NCBI GenBank assembly: GCA_034926675.1
Contig: JAYFQW010000076.1
Coordinates: 1-57,552 of the forward strand
DNA from: Clostridia bacterium
Lineage (GTDB): Bacteria > Bacillota > DTU025
Direction: 5' to 3'
Length of the DNA: 57,552 bases
Each line of letters starts with the position of its first letter. The stretch's first letter is position 1. Made by a program: the position numbers and the translations under genes. This document shows, piece after piece, positions 41,794 through 52,100 of this stretch. The notes below the pieces were generated by a model. It did no database searches. It was not told the origin of the DNA and was given only the letters and a program-made list of their open reading frames with translations.

Positions 41794-42538
41794 TCTCAGA
41801 GGCCCCCTTCCCATCATGCCTGAAGTACAGAAGAGCGGCAGTGCACATGCCTAGGATTACGATTCCGATGATGTCGAGCTTGAGATACGCTGCAAAAACG
41901 AACCCTATCAGGTAAATCGACAGATCCATAGTGTCGCGAGCCATGTAGCGGAACAGCATAGCGTAGCCTACGGCTGGCAGAAGCTTGCCAGTAACGCTCA
42001 AACCAGTCATTAGTTTCACCGGCATGGCCGAAATGAGGGCCTGAACTGGCTCGGCGCCAAACGCCACAATAAGGAATATGGGAATGGCCGGATACAGGAG
42101 CGCGGCAATCGTGCCTGGAATGAGGTTCAATCGCACAATGCCTCTGAGATTGCCCTCTTCTGCATATGCATCAGCCTTGTGAACGAACAACGACTTGACT
42201 GCCATCATCAGAGGATTCACTGCATTTCCCAGAAGTCCGATGGGTATGGCAAAAGCTAGCGCGGTCTCTACGCTCATGTTGGCGAGAATGCCCATGGCGG
42301 TGCCGACGATGCCTGCACTGGTCATATCTCCGGTAGCTGCGCCGCCAACGTTCATGTAGCCAATGTAAACAGCGTTGATAGCTGCGCCAATCCGAATTCC
42401 CTTGGCGACGTCACCGAGAATGAGGCCTACGACGGCTCCAGAGACCAATGGCCGCATGAACACCATGAAGCTTAGGTTGATGCTGAAAGGACTCGCTACC
42501 CACCAAGTGAACAGCCCGATGAGCAATGCTTGAAACAA
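41783..42538 (-). CDS. PTS mannose/sorbose-class EIIC membrane subunit
   Basis: The 251-residue membrane protein shows the EIIC-Man motif FMRPLVSGAVVGLILGDVAK, then AINAVYIGYMNVGGAATGD. I chose TTG at 42538, which lies about nine bases after AAAGGAGGT; the frame to 42574 has no site. It is the first gene of the operon. Confidence 0.92.
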   Translation of the reverse strand: MFQALLIGLFTWWVASPFSINLSFMVFMRPLVSGAVVGLILGDVAKGIRIGAAINAVYIGYMNVGGAATGDMTSAGIVGTAMGILANMSVETALAFAIPIGLLGNAVNPLMMAVKSLFVHKADAYAEEGNLRGIVRLNLIPGTIAALLYPAIPIFLIVAFGAEPVQALISAMPVKLMTGLSVTGKLLPAVGYAMLFRYMARDTMDLSIYLIGFVFAAYLKLDIIGIVILGMCTAALLYFRHDGKGASENVG

Positions 42539-42670
42539 CCTCTGCCTACCTCCTTTGTGTTGTGCCTGCAGCACGACTGAGTAGACACCCTGCCCTCCTC
42601 CGCATTTGCGCTAGCTGGCGCTCACCTCCCTCGACTTTTGCCTGATAATGCACTCTATTCCACACTGGTT

Positions 42671-42738
42671 TTGAAATTCCTTTCTGACATTTGTTCAAAC
42701 CGCCGAAATCCCGTTGATCAGCAGGGAAGGAATTTCAA
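42671..42738. promoter_or_regulatory. Long inverted repeat between the PTS operon and its SorC regulator
   Basis: TTGAAATTCCTT (42671-42682) and AAGGAATTTCAA (42727-42738) are perfect inverted copies, 56 bp centre to centre. They lie in the divergent promoter region. SorC-family proteins act as tetramers, so two half-sites about five helical turns apart fit cooperative or looped binding. Confidence 0.7.
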
Positions 42739-42808
42739 TGACCATGTCTAATAGTCAATCCACGAACTGCTAAAGCGTTCGCATTGATTCACTGCAGGAG
42801 GGGCTTGA

Positions 42809-43756
42809 GTGTCAGACAATGACGGCGCGGCTGAACACGATCTCAGCATTCTCGTGTTGATAAGCGAGATGTACTATATTCACGGAAGGACGCAGAAGGA
42901 TATCGCCGACGACCTCGGATTGTCTCGACCCGCTGTATCAAGGCTTCTGCAGACGGCTAGAGACCAGGGAATAGTCAACATATCCATCGTTGACCCTTCG
43001 AAACGGCTGAAAGAGCTTGAAGAGGAGCTCATGTTGGCCTTCGGCCTCAAGGGTTGCAGGCTCTGTCCATCAGGCGAAGACTGCGGAATCCTCAAGGCAC
43101 GCCTTGGCTACCGCGGAGCGGAGCTGCTTCGCGCAAGCCTGCAACCGGGTGACGTAATAGGAGTCGGAGCCAGTTCCACTGTTTATGAGGTCATCAAGGC
43201 GCTCTCCGAAACAAGGGATTGCCCCTGCCTACGAGTTGTTCCACTGTCAGGCGGCAATCTTGGCATCGACGGCCAGCCTCAGATCAACCAGGTGGTGCAC
43301 GTGGCGGCTCAGCGGCTGAATGCAGAGTTCAAATACCTCAATGCTCCCCTCTATATCGGTGAACCCAGCATCGCTGAGTCCTTGATGGAGGATGCATCCA
43401 TCCGGCAGTGCACTAGCCTGTGGGACCAGCTTGGATGCGCCTTGATTGGCGTCGGCAATGGCAACATTGCCGACATCCATGATCCTTACTTCATGGCGGC
43501 CCTTGAAGCAGTTGGGCACTCGCGTGTGGCAGCTGCAGTCTGCGGGTGGTTTCTTGATGCAGATGGCCACGGAATCAAGGGCAAGAGCACCACATCGGTA
43601 AGTCCTGATCAGCTGAAGAAGGCGCGCAACGTGTTTGCCATCGCAGGTGGAAAGGCCAAGGCGAGGGCGATCCTATCAGTTCTGCGAAGCGAGTTTGTAA
43701 CACACCTCGTCACCGATGAAGACGTGGCTCGAGCGGTCTTGTTCATGAAATCGTAG
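42809..43756 (+). CDS. SorC-family sugar-binding transcription regulator
   Basis: The 315-residue protein starts with a helix-turn-helix (YYIHGRTQKDIADDLGLSRP, then AVSRLLQTARDQGIVNI) and continues into the SorC phosphosugar-binding fold: PGDVIGVGASSTVYEVIKAL, VVPLSGGNLGIDGQPQINQV and GCALIGVGNGNIADIHDPYF. GTG at 42809 has GGAGGGG upstream. It is divergent from the PTS operon and likely responds to a phosphorylated intermediate of that pathway. Confidence 0.93.
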   Translation: MSDNDGAAEHDLSILVLISEMYYIHGRTQKDIADDLGLSRPAVSRLLQTARDQGIVNISIVDPSKRLKELEEELMLAFGLKGCRLCPSGEDCGILKARLGYRGAELLRASLQPGDVIGVGASSTVYEVIKALSETRDCPCLRVVPLSGGNLGIDGQPQINQVVHVAAQRLNAEFKYLNAPLYIGEPSIAESLMEDASIRQCTSLWDQLGCALIGVGNGNIADIHDPYFMAALEAVGHSRVAAAVCGWFLDADGHGIKGKSTTSVSPDQLKKARNVFAIAGGKAKARAILSVLRSEFVTHLVTDEDVARAVLFMKS

Positions 43757-43763
43757 CCTACGA

Positions 43764-44082
43764 TGAGTTCTACACCAAGCACCATCGGGCGGCATATGAG
43801 TATCTGGGTGGCTTGCTTGCCAGGCTGGGCGAAGCCTATCAGGTTCTCTCCTCTGCGCCCCACTACTCGCTCGAGGCTGCACGGCAGGAGATGGGGTGGA
43901 TGCAGGCTTTGCTCCCCGCAGTGTGCGAGCTGGAAGAGAAAGGCCTGAGGCACATGTGGGAGGCTGAGTACGGCGGCAGTTCGTCAATGGCGGCGAGGTC
44001 CTTTCCACCTGCAGCCTCTGACCCAGGCTATCCCGTCATAGGCGCCGTTCAGAGCCTATCGCGCTCTCACTCTCACCACTAG
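43764..44082 (+). other. Unassigned frame after the SorC gene, possibly a gene tail
   Basis: A frame shifted against sorC continues for about 105 codons: YDEFYTKHHRAAYEYLGGLL, ARLGEAYQVLSSAPHYS, EAARQEMGWMQALLPAVCEL and so on. The amphipathic order looks protein-like and the opening resembles the last helix of FGGY carbohydrate kinases, but I see no ATG/GTG start with a ribosome site; TTG at 43813 is the first possible start. The last nine codons overlap the end of the convergent hydrolase gene. It may be a C-terminal remnant. Confidence 0.35.
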
Positions 44083-46017
44083 AACGCTCTTCTCACCGAG
44101 CGCCACCTTCAGCCCGGCTCCCGCCCTGATCGTGCCGAGCCGCTCCCCGGTCAAGTAGTTGTCGGCCTCCCAATCTCCGCCCCTGTTGTCTCTGGGCGCG
44201 ATTTCTCCTTCCACAGGCTGCCAGAGGTGATTAACCGCCCAGACCAGGCGGCAGTCAGGGTCGTACGTGCTCAGCACGGACGTCTCGACGCCAGTTCCAT
44301 ACTTGGGTTTGCCGGGCCGAAACTCCCACCCCCCGGCCAGCCCCGCCTCGCGGAAGAGAGCCCGGTATATCGTCGCGCATTCCGCGCGGTTCGGGGAGTC
44401 CACCGAGGCGGCAAGGTAGTATTCGATGGGGTAGGTGCAGAAGTACACTGTTCCCTTCCCGAGCGCATTTTTCAGCAGAACCGGCCATCCGCCCTGGTCG
44501 CGAGCTATCACCCGCGCCGAAGTGGGCTCCACCGGGCAGTATGCCTGGCCGGTCCATGATCCCTCAGGGTCCAGCACACAACTGGCGCCGGGGCGGATAT
44601 CGCCGAAGCCTTCTTCGAATTCCACTTCCACCGGGCGGGGCGGACTATCCACGAGTCCGTATGTCAGCCGGTGTCGGCAGCCGAAGAGCCTCTCGAAACC
44701 GAAGGCCCACATCCCGACATGCACTGGAACTGCTCCTGCGAAGTAGGAGCAGTAGAACGTGCCTCCTGCCCGGACATACTCCTCTATCTGTTTCCAGTAA
44801 GACGCTGTGAGCTTCTGCGTGCTCGGGGCCATAACGAGGCGCTTCTCACCCGGGCGGAGCGGATCAGCGTCTTCCCTAATGAAATTGGTCCGGACCCCCG
44901 CACACCTTGTCAACACATGCGCCTCGAGCATGATCGCCCTCATGGCATCTCGGTCTTGCCAAGAGAACGGGTAGTCAACGTGGTAGTATGACGGCACGAT
45001 GATGTCTGCCTCAGGATCGCACACCCTCCCCCGGTCCGCCTCGACCCGCCGGACCAGGCCGGCGAACTCCCCAAGCTCGAGGCCTGCCGGCTTTGCAGTC
45101 CCGTCTGTGCGGGTGACCCCGAAGGATAGCTCGAATGGGTGATGCGAATATGGCGCCTGCTCGGGAAGGTCGAAATCGGAGTAACACCAGCCCAAGGCCC
45201 CGGACGCCCCGGCCAGCAAGGTGGAGTGAAGGCATGTCCGGTAGTACGCAGCTGCGTTGTCGTCGCTGGCATGATCACTCGAGCATCCGAACTCCTCGAG
45301 GATGCATGGCTTCCCATACCGTCTGACCGCAGCCACGAGGGAAGATGCGGTGAAAGAGTGCCTGAGCGCGTCCCTTTCCACTGGATAGGTGTGAGGCCCG
45401 AGAAAGTCAACAACCGGCGCGATCTCGTCAAGCGAGAACCCACTCTCCCGGCCCGACACCTCCGGACCCCAGGCGCCGTCGCCGGCGCCCACGGGATGAA
45501 CGGGGTCGACCTTGCGTATGGCCTCCGCGAGCCTGCTGGCCCATGCCGCCACGTCTGCCCTCTCGCCCGGCCCGCCGTAAAGGGGCATCTCGTTTGAGAG
45601 AATCCAGCCGCGCAGGGCCGGGTGATTTCCGTAACGACTGGCAACACGTGTGCAGAGCAGTTCGAAGGCGCCCACTACCTCCGGATCAGAGTAGAGGCTC
45701 CGGCCTCCACGCCATGGAACGTCCCAATTCTCCCCGGACATGTGGCCCACTATCAGAGTGGGTATGGCGCCGATCCCAGTCTCTTTGCATATGTCGAGGA
45801 ACTCCCCGAGGCGCTCCATCATGACCTCGTTCACCTCGACCGGAGAAGGCAAGAAGTCGGGAGTGAAAAGGAAGAACCTCACCACGTTGAGGCCCATTTC
45901 AGCCATCTGCCTGACTTCGCCCCGGATGAGGCCGGGGCGCCAGTCCCTCCACATGAACGGCCCTGAGTGCCTGGGCCAGTAATTCAGGCCCACCAGGTAT
46001 TCCGCATTCTCTGCCAC
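44056..46017 (-). CDS. GH5-like (clan GH-A) glycoside hydrolase, no signal peptide
   Basis: The 653-residue protein starts with a TIM barrel (EYLVGLNYWPRHSGPFMWRD). The acid/base Glu is in GWILSNEMPLYGG and the nucleophile Glu in PCILEEFGCSSDH. After ~residue 330 it has a flavodoxin-like domain (DIIVPSYYHVDYPFSW, then RLVMAPSTQKLTASYWKQIE) like that of beta-galactosidase/mannosidase multidomain enzymes. It likely hydrolyses oligosaccharides brought in by the ABC importer. GTG at 46017 follows GAGGTGG; GTG at 46035 is also possible. Substrate is uncertain; beta-mannosides or beta-glucosides are likely. Confidence 0.82.
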   Translation of the reverse strand: MAENAEYLVGLNYWPRHSGPFMWRDWRPGLIRGEVRQMAEMGLNVVRFFLFTPDFLPSPVEVNEVMMERLGEFLDICKETGIGAIPTLIVGHMSGENWDVPWRGGRSLYSDPEVVGAFELLCTRVASRYGNHPALRGWILSNEMPLYGGPGERADVAAWASRLAEAIRKVDPVHPVGAGDGAWGPEVSGRESGFSLDEIAPVVDFLGPHTYPVERDALRHSFTASSLVAAVRRYGKPCILEEFGCSSDHASDDNAAAYYRTCLHSTLLAGASGALGWCYSDFDLPEQAPYSHHPFELSFGVTRTDGTAKPAGLELGEFAGLVRRVEADRGRVCDPEADIIVPSYYHVDYPFSWQDRDAMRAIMLEAHVLTRCAGVRTNFIREDADPLRPGEKRLVMAPSTQKLTASYWKQIEEYVRAGGTFYCSYFAGAVPVHVGMWAFGFERLFGCRHRLTYGLVDSPPRPVEVEFEEGFGDIRPGASCVLDPEGSWTGQAYCPVEPTSARVIARDQGGWPVLLKNALGKGTVYFCTYPIEYYLAASVDSPNRAECATIYRALFREAGLAGGWEFRPGKPKYGTGVETSVLSTYDPDCRLVWAVNHLWQPVEGEIAPRDNRGGDWEADNYLTGERLGTIRAGAGLKVALGEKSVLVVRVRAR

Positions 46018-46064
46018 TCTACCACCTCGTCGCACTGCTGATCTTCCTGTGCCCTGACTTCAGT

Positions 46065-46913
46065 TTAGCCCTTGATGCCTGTGAGCGCGATGCCCTTTAT
46101 CACCTGCTTCTGGAACAGAAGGAATATCACCACAAGCGGAGCAGTGGCTATCACGGACGCGGCCATCAGCCGCCCGAAGTACCACCCGTACTGCCCGTTG
46201 AGCACGGCGAGCACCAGCGGGAGAGTTCTCCGCTCGTTCGACTGTATCACGATGAGAGGCCAGGTGAAGCTGTTCCAGCTGCCCATGAAGGTCATGATGC
46301 CCAGCGTGGCGAGGCCCGGGCCGGAGAGCGGCATCACTACCCGCATGAAGATGCCGAACTCCCCGCACCCGTCTATCCGCGCCGCGTCGAGCAGGTCATC
46401 GGGTATCGTCAACATGAACTGGCGCATCATGAACGTTCCGAACACGCCCCAGAGCCCGGGTATTGTGAGAGCTTTGAGCGAATCTATCCATCCCAGATAC
46501 TTGTAGAGTATGAACCCTGGAACCAGCGTCACCTGGGACGGAACCATAAGAGAAGCTAGAAAGGCCCCGAAGATGAAGTCTCGCCCTGGGAACTTCCTCT
46601 TGGCAAAGGCGTAGGCTGCAAGGGAGCAGAAGAACAGCTGGCCGATGGTTACGAAGCACGCAACAACCAGGGAGTTCATGAAGTATCTGCCGAAGGAGAT
46701 CATGCTGAAAAGCTCAGTGTAGTTCAACAGAGTGGGGTGTACCGCGTAGAATTTGGGCGGAAATGCCATCACCTCAGCCTTGGGCTTGAAGGAGGTAATC
46801 ACCATGTAGTAGAGGGGAATGAGCTCCAGTATGGCCCCAACTACCAGGATAGCGTAGAACCATCGCTTCGCCTGCCTGCTCGAGGTCCTGGCTATGTCGG
46901 TCTCGCCGGCCAT
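46065..46913 (-). CDS. Oligosaccharide ABC permease, MalG type
   Basis: The 282-residue protein has six spans, the MalG-like ITSFKPKAEVMAFPPKFYAV loop and the EAA loop LDAARIDGCGEFGIFMRVVM. It ends FLLFQKQVIKGIALTGIKG. ATG at 46913 is chosen; a GTG two codons upstream is the alternative. It starts 15 bp after the MalF-type gene and pairs with it. Confidence 0.93.
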   Translation of the reverse strand: MAGETDIARTSSRQAKRWFYAILVVGAILELIPLYYMVITSFKPKAEVMAFPPKFYAVHPTLLNYTELFSMISFGRYFMNSLVVACFVTIGQLFFCSLAAYAFAKRKFPGRDFIFGAFLASLMVPSQVTLVPGFILYKYLGWIDSLKALTIPGLWGVFGTFMMRQFMLTIPDDLLDAARIDGCGEFGIFMRVVMPLSGPGLATLGIMTFMGSWNSFTWPLIVIQSNERRTLPLVLAVLNGQYGWYFGRLMAASVIATAPLVVIFLLFQKQVIKGIALTGIKG

Positions 46914-46928
46914 GAGCACCGTCTCCCC

Positions 46929-47831
46929 TCAGTAGATGTCGTGCGGCTTGAGTATCTTGAGGTTGATCACCGTCATCACCATGATGATGAGGAACAAGAT
47001 CCAAGCTATAGCGCATGCATAGCCCATGTTGAACTGGTTGATCCCCTGGTAGTACACGTACATGACCACCGTGAGCGCGGAATGGAGCACTCCGCCGAGG
47101 GCGTTTGAGCCGCTGAATATGTATGCGGATTCAAAGGTCTGAAACGCCCCGATCACAGATGTGACCACCACGAAGAGGAGCGTGGGCGTGAGGAGCGGGA
47201 GGGTTATGCCAAAGAACCTCTGGCTGGCCGACGCTCCATCGAGCTCAGCGGCTTCGTAGAGGTCCGACGGTATCGCCTGAAGCCCGGCCAGAAAGAGTAT
47301 CATGTTCCACCCGAGCCCGCCCCAGATTCCCATAGTCATCAGTGACGGCTTAACAAGCCTTGGATCGCCGATCCAGTTGTATGGTCCGAGCCTCGCGAAG
47401 TGCAACAGGTAGTTCAGAAGCCCGTACTCCTGCGGGGAGAGGAGCCATGTCCACATCACCGACATGGCCACTGCAGAACACACCCCGGGCAGGAAGTACA
47501 CCGCTTTGAAGAACTGCTTGAATCTGTCGGTGTTGTCGATGGCCACAGCTAGCAGCAAGGAGAGGGCTATCCCGATGGGAAGCCCCATCATCAGGAACAC
47601 CGTGTTCCCAAGAGCAGTCCAGAAAAGCTCGTCGTGAACGAGTTCCACGTAGTTCCCGAGCCCCACCCACTCAGGAGTGGAGAGGAAGTCGTACCTTGCG
47701 AAGCTCAGAACCAGAGAGGCTATGAGTGGGCCTATCAGGAACACTACGAAATACACGATTGGAAGGGCCACGAAGAGGTATGAGTACCCGTGGTCGCGCA
47801 AGACCCTCCTCCTGTGCATGCGGCTCACCAT
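46929..47831 (-). CDS. Oligosaccharide ABC permease, MalF type
   Basis: The 300-residue permease has six spans starting YLFVALPIVYFVVFLIGPLI and the EAA loop YEAAELDGASASQRFFGITL. RYDFLSTPEWVGLGNYVELV is the periplasmic loop typical of this family. ATG at 47831 follows GGAGGTG. No ATPase gene lies in the locus; as with the other sugar ABC set, a shared ATPase is expected. Confidence 0.93.
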   Translation of the reverse strand: MVSRMHRRRVLRDHGYSYLFVALPIVYFVVFLIGPLIASLVLSFARYDFLSTPEWVGLGNYVELVHDELFWTALGNTVFLMMGLPIGIALSLLLAVAIDNTDRFKQFFKAVYFLPGVCSAVAMSVMWTWLLSPQEYGLLNYLLHFARLGPYNWIGDPRLVKPSLMTMGIWGGLGWNMILFLAGLQAIPSDLYEAAELDGASASQRFFGITLPLLTPTLLFVVVTSVIGAFQTFESAYIFSGSNALGGVLHSALTVVMYVYYQGINQFNMGYACAIAWILFLIIMVMTVINLKILKPHDIY

Positions 47832-47890
47832 CCTCTCACCTCCAGCAGGCAGCTACTCAGCCACTGCCGCCGCCTACGCCCCTACTGTAT

Positions 47891-49159
47891 CTACCGCATC
47901 TCCTTGATCTTCCGGTTCATCGTGGCCGTCAGCGAGGCCAGGGTCTCGACCGGGTCGGCCCCGTTCACGATTATCTTCTGAATGGCCTCGTCGATGTATC
48001 TCTGCGCCGCCCTGAACGACAGCACAGTCACGTCCGGGCCTCGCGAATCCTTGAGCTGTCGGTATAGCGCGTCCTTCAAGGACGGGTCGGGCAGCTCTAT
48101 CTCTTCCCAGGCCTTAAGATTAGACGGCAGCAGGAGCGAGTCTTTGAGCATGGCTTTGTAGTAGGCCACCTGAGCTTCGGGGCTCATAAGATACTTGATG
48201 AGTTTCCAGGCGGCCTCAGGGTTCTTAGTCTTCTTGAACATGGCGATCTGCTCTCCGCCGAGGAACGTCGTTCTCCTTCCAGATGGGCCAGCGGGCATCA
48301 TGGCTATGCTCCACTTCCCTTTCATCTCGGGGAAGCCCTGGTCGAGATAGCCTGCCACCCACAGGCCGGAGATTCCTATCGGAATCTTGCCGCTCGTGAG
48401 GCCCTTTTCCATCTCAGGCCAGCCACCCTTATCCACGCCGTACTTGAGCCATAGATCGCCATATTGCTTCATGGCGGTCAGGGCCTCAGGCGTGTCGAGC
48501 GTGGCCACGGCGCCGTCCTTGCTGTAGAAATCGCCGCCTGCCTGCCAGAGAAACGGCGCGAACGACATCCAGCCCATGTTGCCCCACTGCACCGTTACGC
48601 CCTTCATGCCCTTGGCCTGCATTTTCTCGACGCACGAGTTGAACTCGGCCCAGGTGTCGGGGAACTGGGTGTAGCCCAGGCTCTTCAATATGTCTTTGCG
48701 GTAGTACATCACCATGAAAGTCCCGTCGGCCGTAGGAAGGCTGTATGCAGCTCCCCTGAACCTCGGGATACCCTGCTGCACGAGGTCGCGCGTGGCCTCT
48801 TCGAAGTCAGGGAAAGAGGTGAGGTCATACACAATCCCTTTGCGGCCGTACTCGATCCAGTTTCCCGAGGTGGCTATGTCGGGCGGGTTCGCACTTACCG
48901 CAGCCGTGAGCATCTTGGTTTCTGCGTCATTCCATGGAACCGTTCGGATCACGAGGTGGATCCCGTTCGCCTCGCACCACTTGGCCGTCACGGCCTTCCA
49001 GGCCTCGGCCTTCTCCTCGGCGTCCACCTTAAGCCAGGTGATAGTAGTTTTCGGTGCAGCCGCAGCCGGAGCCGTGGCCGAAGCTTCTGTCGCAATCGGG
49101 GCAAGGAGAAGCGTGAGAACTGCCAGGGCCGCCGCAAACCAAAGCGCCCGCTTCGTCAT
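47891..49159 (-). CDS. Oligosaccharide ABC substrate-binding protein
   Basis: The 422-residue exported family 1 protein has signal sequence MTKRALWFAAALAVLTLLLA with cleavage near ATEASA. It continues KTTITWLKVDAEEKAEAWKA and has LPTADGTFMVMYYRKDILKS and FLGGEQIAMFKKTKNPEAAW. ATG at 49159 follows AAGGAG. It starts 7 bp after the large secreted hydrolase, so the pair is translated together and it probably captures that enzyme's products. Confidence 0.93.
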   Translation of the reverse strand: MTKRALWFAAALAVLTLLLAPIATEASATAPAAAAPKTTITWLKVDAEEKAEAWKAVTAKWCEANGIHLVIRTVPWNDAETKMLTAAVSANPPDIATSGNWIEYGRKGIVYDLTSFPDFEEATRDLVQQGIPRFRGAAYSLPTADGTFMVMYYRKDILKSLGYTQFPDTWAEFNSCVEKMQAKGMKGVTVQWGNMGWMSFAPFLWQAGGDFYSKDGAVATLDTPEALTAMKQYGDLWLKYGVDKGGWPEMEKGLTSGKIPIGISGLWVAGYLDQGFPEMKGKWSIAMMPAGPSGRRTTFLGGEQIAMFKKTKNPEAAWKLIKYLMSPEAQVAYYKAMLKDSLLLPSNLKAWEEIELPDPSLKDALYRQLKDSRGPDVTVLSFRAAQRYIDEAIQKIIVNGADPVETLASLTATMNRKIKEMR

Positions 49160-49166
49160 ACCCAAA

Positions 49167-52100
49167 TCACTCCTTGATAAGCTTAATTGCGATATCGCCG
49201 TGAATCGGCACAAGAACTACTCGGACCTCTCCCGAACTCGACCCTACACAATCCGTACCCACAATCTCACCTGTGAGAGTGTTCCAGAATTCAACCTTGT
49301 ACGCCCCTGGCGCCATGCCCGAAAGCACCAGTATGCCACCTTTCACAGTGGGGAATTCCACAGCTAATCCGGCGCCTTTCTCCGCACCAGTCAATTGCCC
49401 GACCGTAGCCTGCGTAGTGCTCCCCTCCGAAGTGCTAGCCTGCGAGCCGCTCTGCTCCTGCCCTACCTTTTCCCAGAGAGCATCCTGGAGCAGGCGGTTG
49501 TATCCGTCATAGGTGTATGCCTTCGACGACACCCGAATCAGGCTCCGGCCTGGGGAGGTGATGCCGTGCGCCTCGAGCTGGTCCGTGCCGAGCACCTCAA
49601 TGCGGCTCTGGGTGAACTCTTCAGTGTTCAGCGGTTCGCCCGCTACGAACCTGGCCAGGCCTGCATACTGGGGGTACAAGTCGTTCGGCTCTACGTAACT
49701 ATCCCACCACCAGAGCATGCCAGTTCCGGCAGATCCCGACGTAAGGCCAGCCCAGAGCCCATCATGGAGGTGGATCCCGCTGGGGTCTATGGGCTCCTTG
49801 CTTGGAACGCCGAATTCTGCGAAGAGCACGGGCTTGCCGTACTCACTCAGTTTATCGACTGTGCCACCGAAAAAGGCGCCCCACGCAGTGTTGGAGTAAT
49901 CGTGGACCTGGCAGTACGAGATCTCAGGCATATCCCACACCGATCCTCCCGAAGCGCCGGCCCCGGCGTACGACAGGCTGATGAGATGGGAATATGGATC
50001 GACCGACCTCATGTACGCGGTCATCTCTTTGACCCACGGCTTGAGCAGCGCGTCATTGGAAAGACCGTCGGTGAGGTCTACTTCGTTCCACCACTCCCAG
50101 GAGAAGAGATGAGTGGAGTAGCCCCACCTTGCGGCGATGTACCGCACCTTCTGCTCAAAGAGCCTAATTGACTCCGGATCAGTGAGGAAATCCACAGGCT
50201 GAGCGAGAGGCCCGCCATTCTTGGCGTTGTATGGGTTGCATGCCCACTCAGAGTCAACTCTCGTTCCGAACTGCCCATGGCTTATGAGGCATAGCATCAG
50301 GTAGATGCCCTTCTCCTCTGCGAGTTCAAACACGTGATCGAGCTGGTACGCCCTGTCTTGCCGGGCGTCGTAGTTGCCAAGGCGAGTATTCTGCCATTCC
50401 GGGGCGAAGCCCCATGATGCAAGCCAGATCCGGGCATAGTTGGCCCCGTTCCCCGACATCTCGCGGAACCACTTGTCGTAGGCCGCGGTCCCCCGCGCAT
50501 CATACCAGGCCACGTTCTGCCCTATCAGGAAGGCTGGCGAGCCGTTGTCGAACTCGAACATGCGTGGGTTGGCGCAAGACACCCGAACGAACCCCGGATC
50601 CCAGGTATCGTTCGCCATGAACGGCATCACGTCGCTCTCCACCTGCCCCGTGCGGTCTTTCGCCCGCACAGCGCACTGCCATATTCCTACCTCGGTGGGA
50701 GTGAACCTCACCTTCCACACCGGCTGGCCGGCCTTGGTCAGGAACTCGCGCCCAGCCGATACCTTGCGTTCGAAGTCCTGATAGTAGAAGCCGGGCGCCT
50801 CTATCACTGTACCCGACGGAGATGTAAAGACCCCGATCACCTCGATTTGCCTGGGGTCATAGGGGTTATCGAAATTCGCGTCTATCTTCGCAGTGACCTC
50901 GAACTTGTGGCAGGCCTCCACGATCAGGCTGGCATCCAGGTTGTTAGCCACGGATTTGATCTCCAACTTCACATCAGCCTTCTTTGCAGGCGCGAGCTTG
51001 CTCAGCCTGACGTTGTCGATGAACAGCGAACCCGAGACGGCCCCAGACATGAAGAATTTGAACACCAGCCTGTGGACGTCCGTGGCGTCGGGAAGGTCCA
51101 CTTCATTTCTCCAGCCGCTTGCGGAGTTTTTCCATGTCTTGGCCGTTATGTCAAACGTGATATCGCGGTTCCACCCCGGCGCGATGGCCACTGCAGGAGT
51201 CTCGTTCCAGCTCCAACTGGAGCCTGTGCACGCCGCCATGCTAAGCTGCATGGGAGCGCCTGTGGGATTGAAGATGTCTACCTTGAGAGTGGTCACTTCA
51301 CTCCAGTTGGACCAGCTTGACAGGTCCTCAGTGATGAACGTGGCGGCTCCCTGTTTGGGCAGGGCGAAGACGGCCTCGAGCGAATGGCTGCCTTCCGAGG
51401 CGTTTTCGGCAGAGATGCGGGCCTCTTTCGACTGATCCCCATCGCCCCATGATGCGCCGACCGCCTTCCACTTGAGGCTCTTCTCGAAGCTTTCTGAGTA
51501 CAGAAGCGCCTCCTCCATGGGGCCTCGCTTGCCCGCCCCACTCTCTTCCGGCCCCGGTCCGGCCTCAGGCAGAGGCAGCGTTCGGGCCCTGTCTACGAAG
51601 ACCGATCCACCGTTTGAGTCTGCGGGGAACACCATTATCACCAGGCGCTTGATCTCACCCGCATCGACGAGTGTTGCAGTGTTCTGCCATCCCGACGCGG
51701 CTGATTTGAACTTGGGCGCAGTGAGGTCGAACGACACTGCCGTATTCCAACCCGGAGCTGCTGGCACAGGCGCCGACTCTTGCCAGGTCCATGCCGACCC
51801 CGTGCAAAGCGCGATCGAGACCCCGACAGGCTTCTCCCCCGGGTTGAAGAGGTCAATCCGCAGCTCGCCTGCGCCAGAGAGGTTGATGTCACGATTAACG
51901 TATGCGATTCCCCGGCCTTCTCTTGCGCCCCACGCTATCTCGAGAGAATGGCCGCCCTCGGTGAAGTTCTCCGTCGCCACGGCCACCCTTTCAGTGGCGT
52001 TGCCTTCCCACGACGCCTCGGCCGCGACCCACGCCGCTGCACCCTCGAACCCGTCCAACAGAGTCGACCCGTCGACCATTGGGCCAGCGGGCACATCGGT

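Noticed and set aside
42539-42660. Sigma-54 promoter ahead of the mannose-class PTS
   Set aside because: Some such operons use sigma-54 and LevR, but I find no GG-N10-GC pair with fitting bases, and the regulator here is SorC-type.
44227-45982. Several plus-strand frames of 80 to 150 codons opposite the GH5-like gene
   Set aside because: They are antisense shadows of a GC-rich gene and lack ribosome sites.
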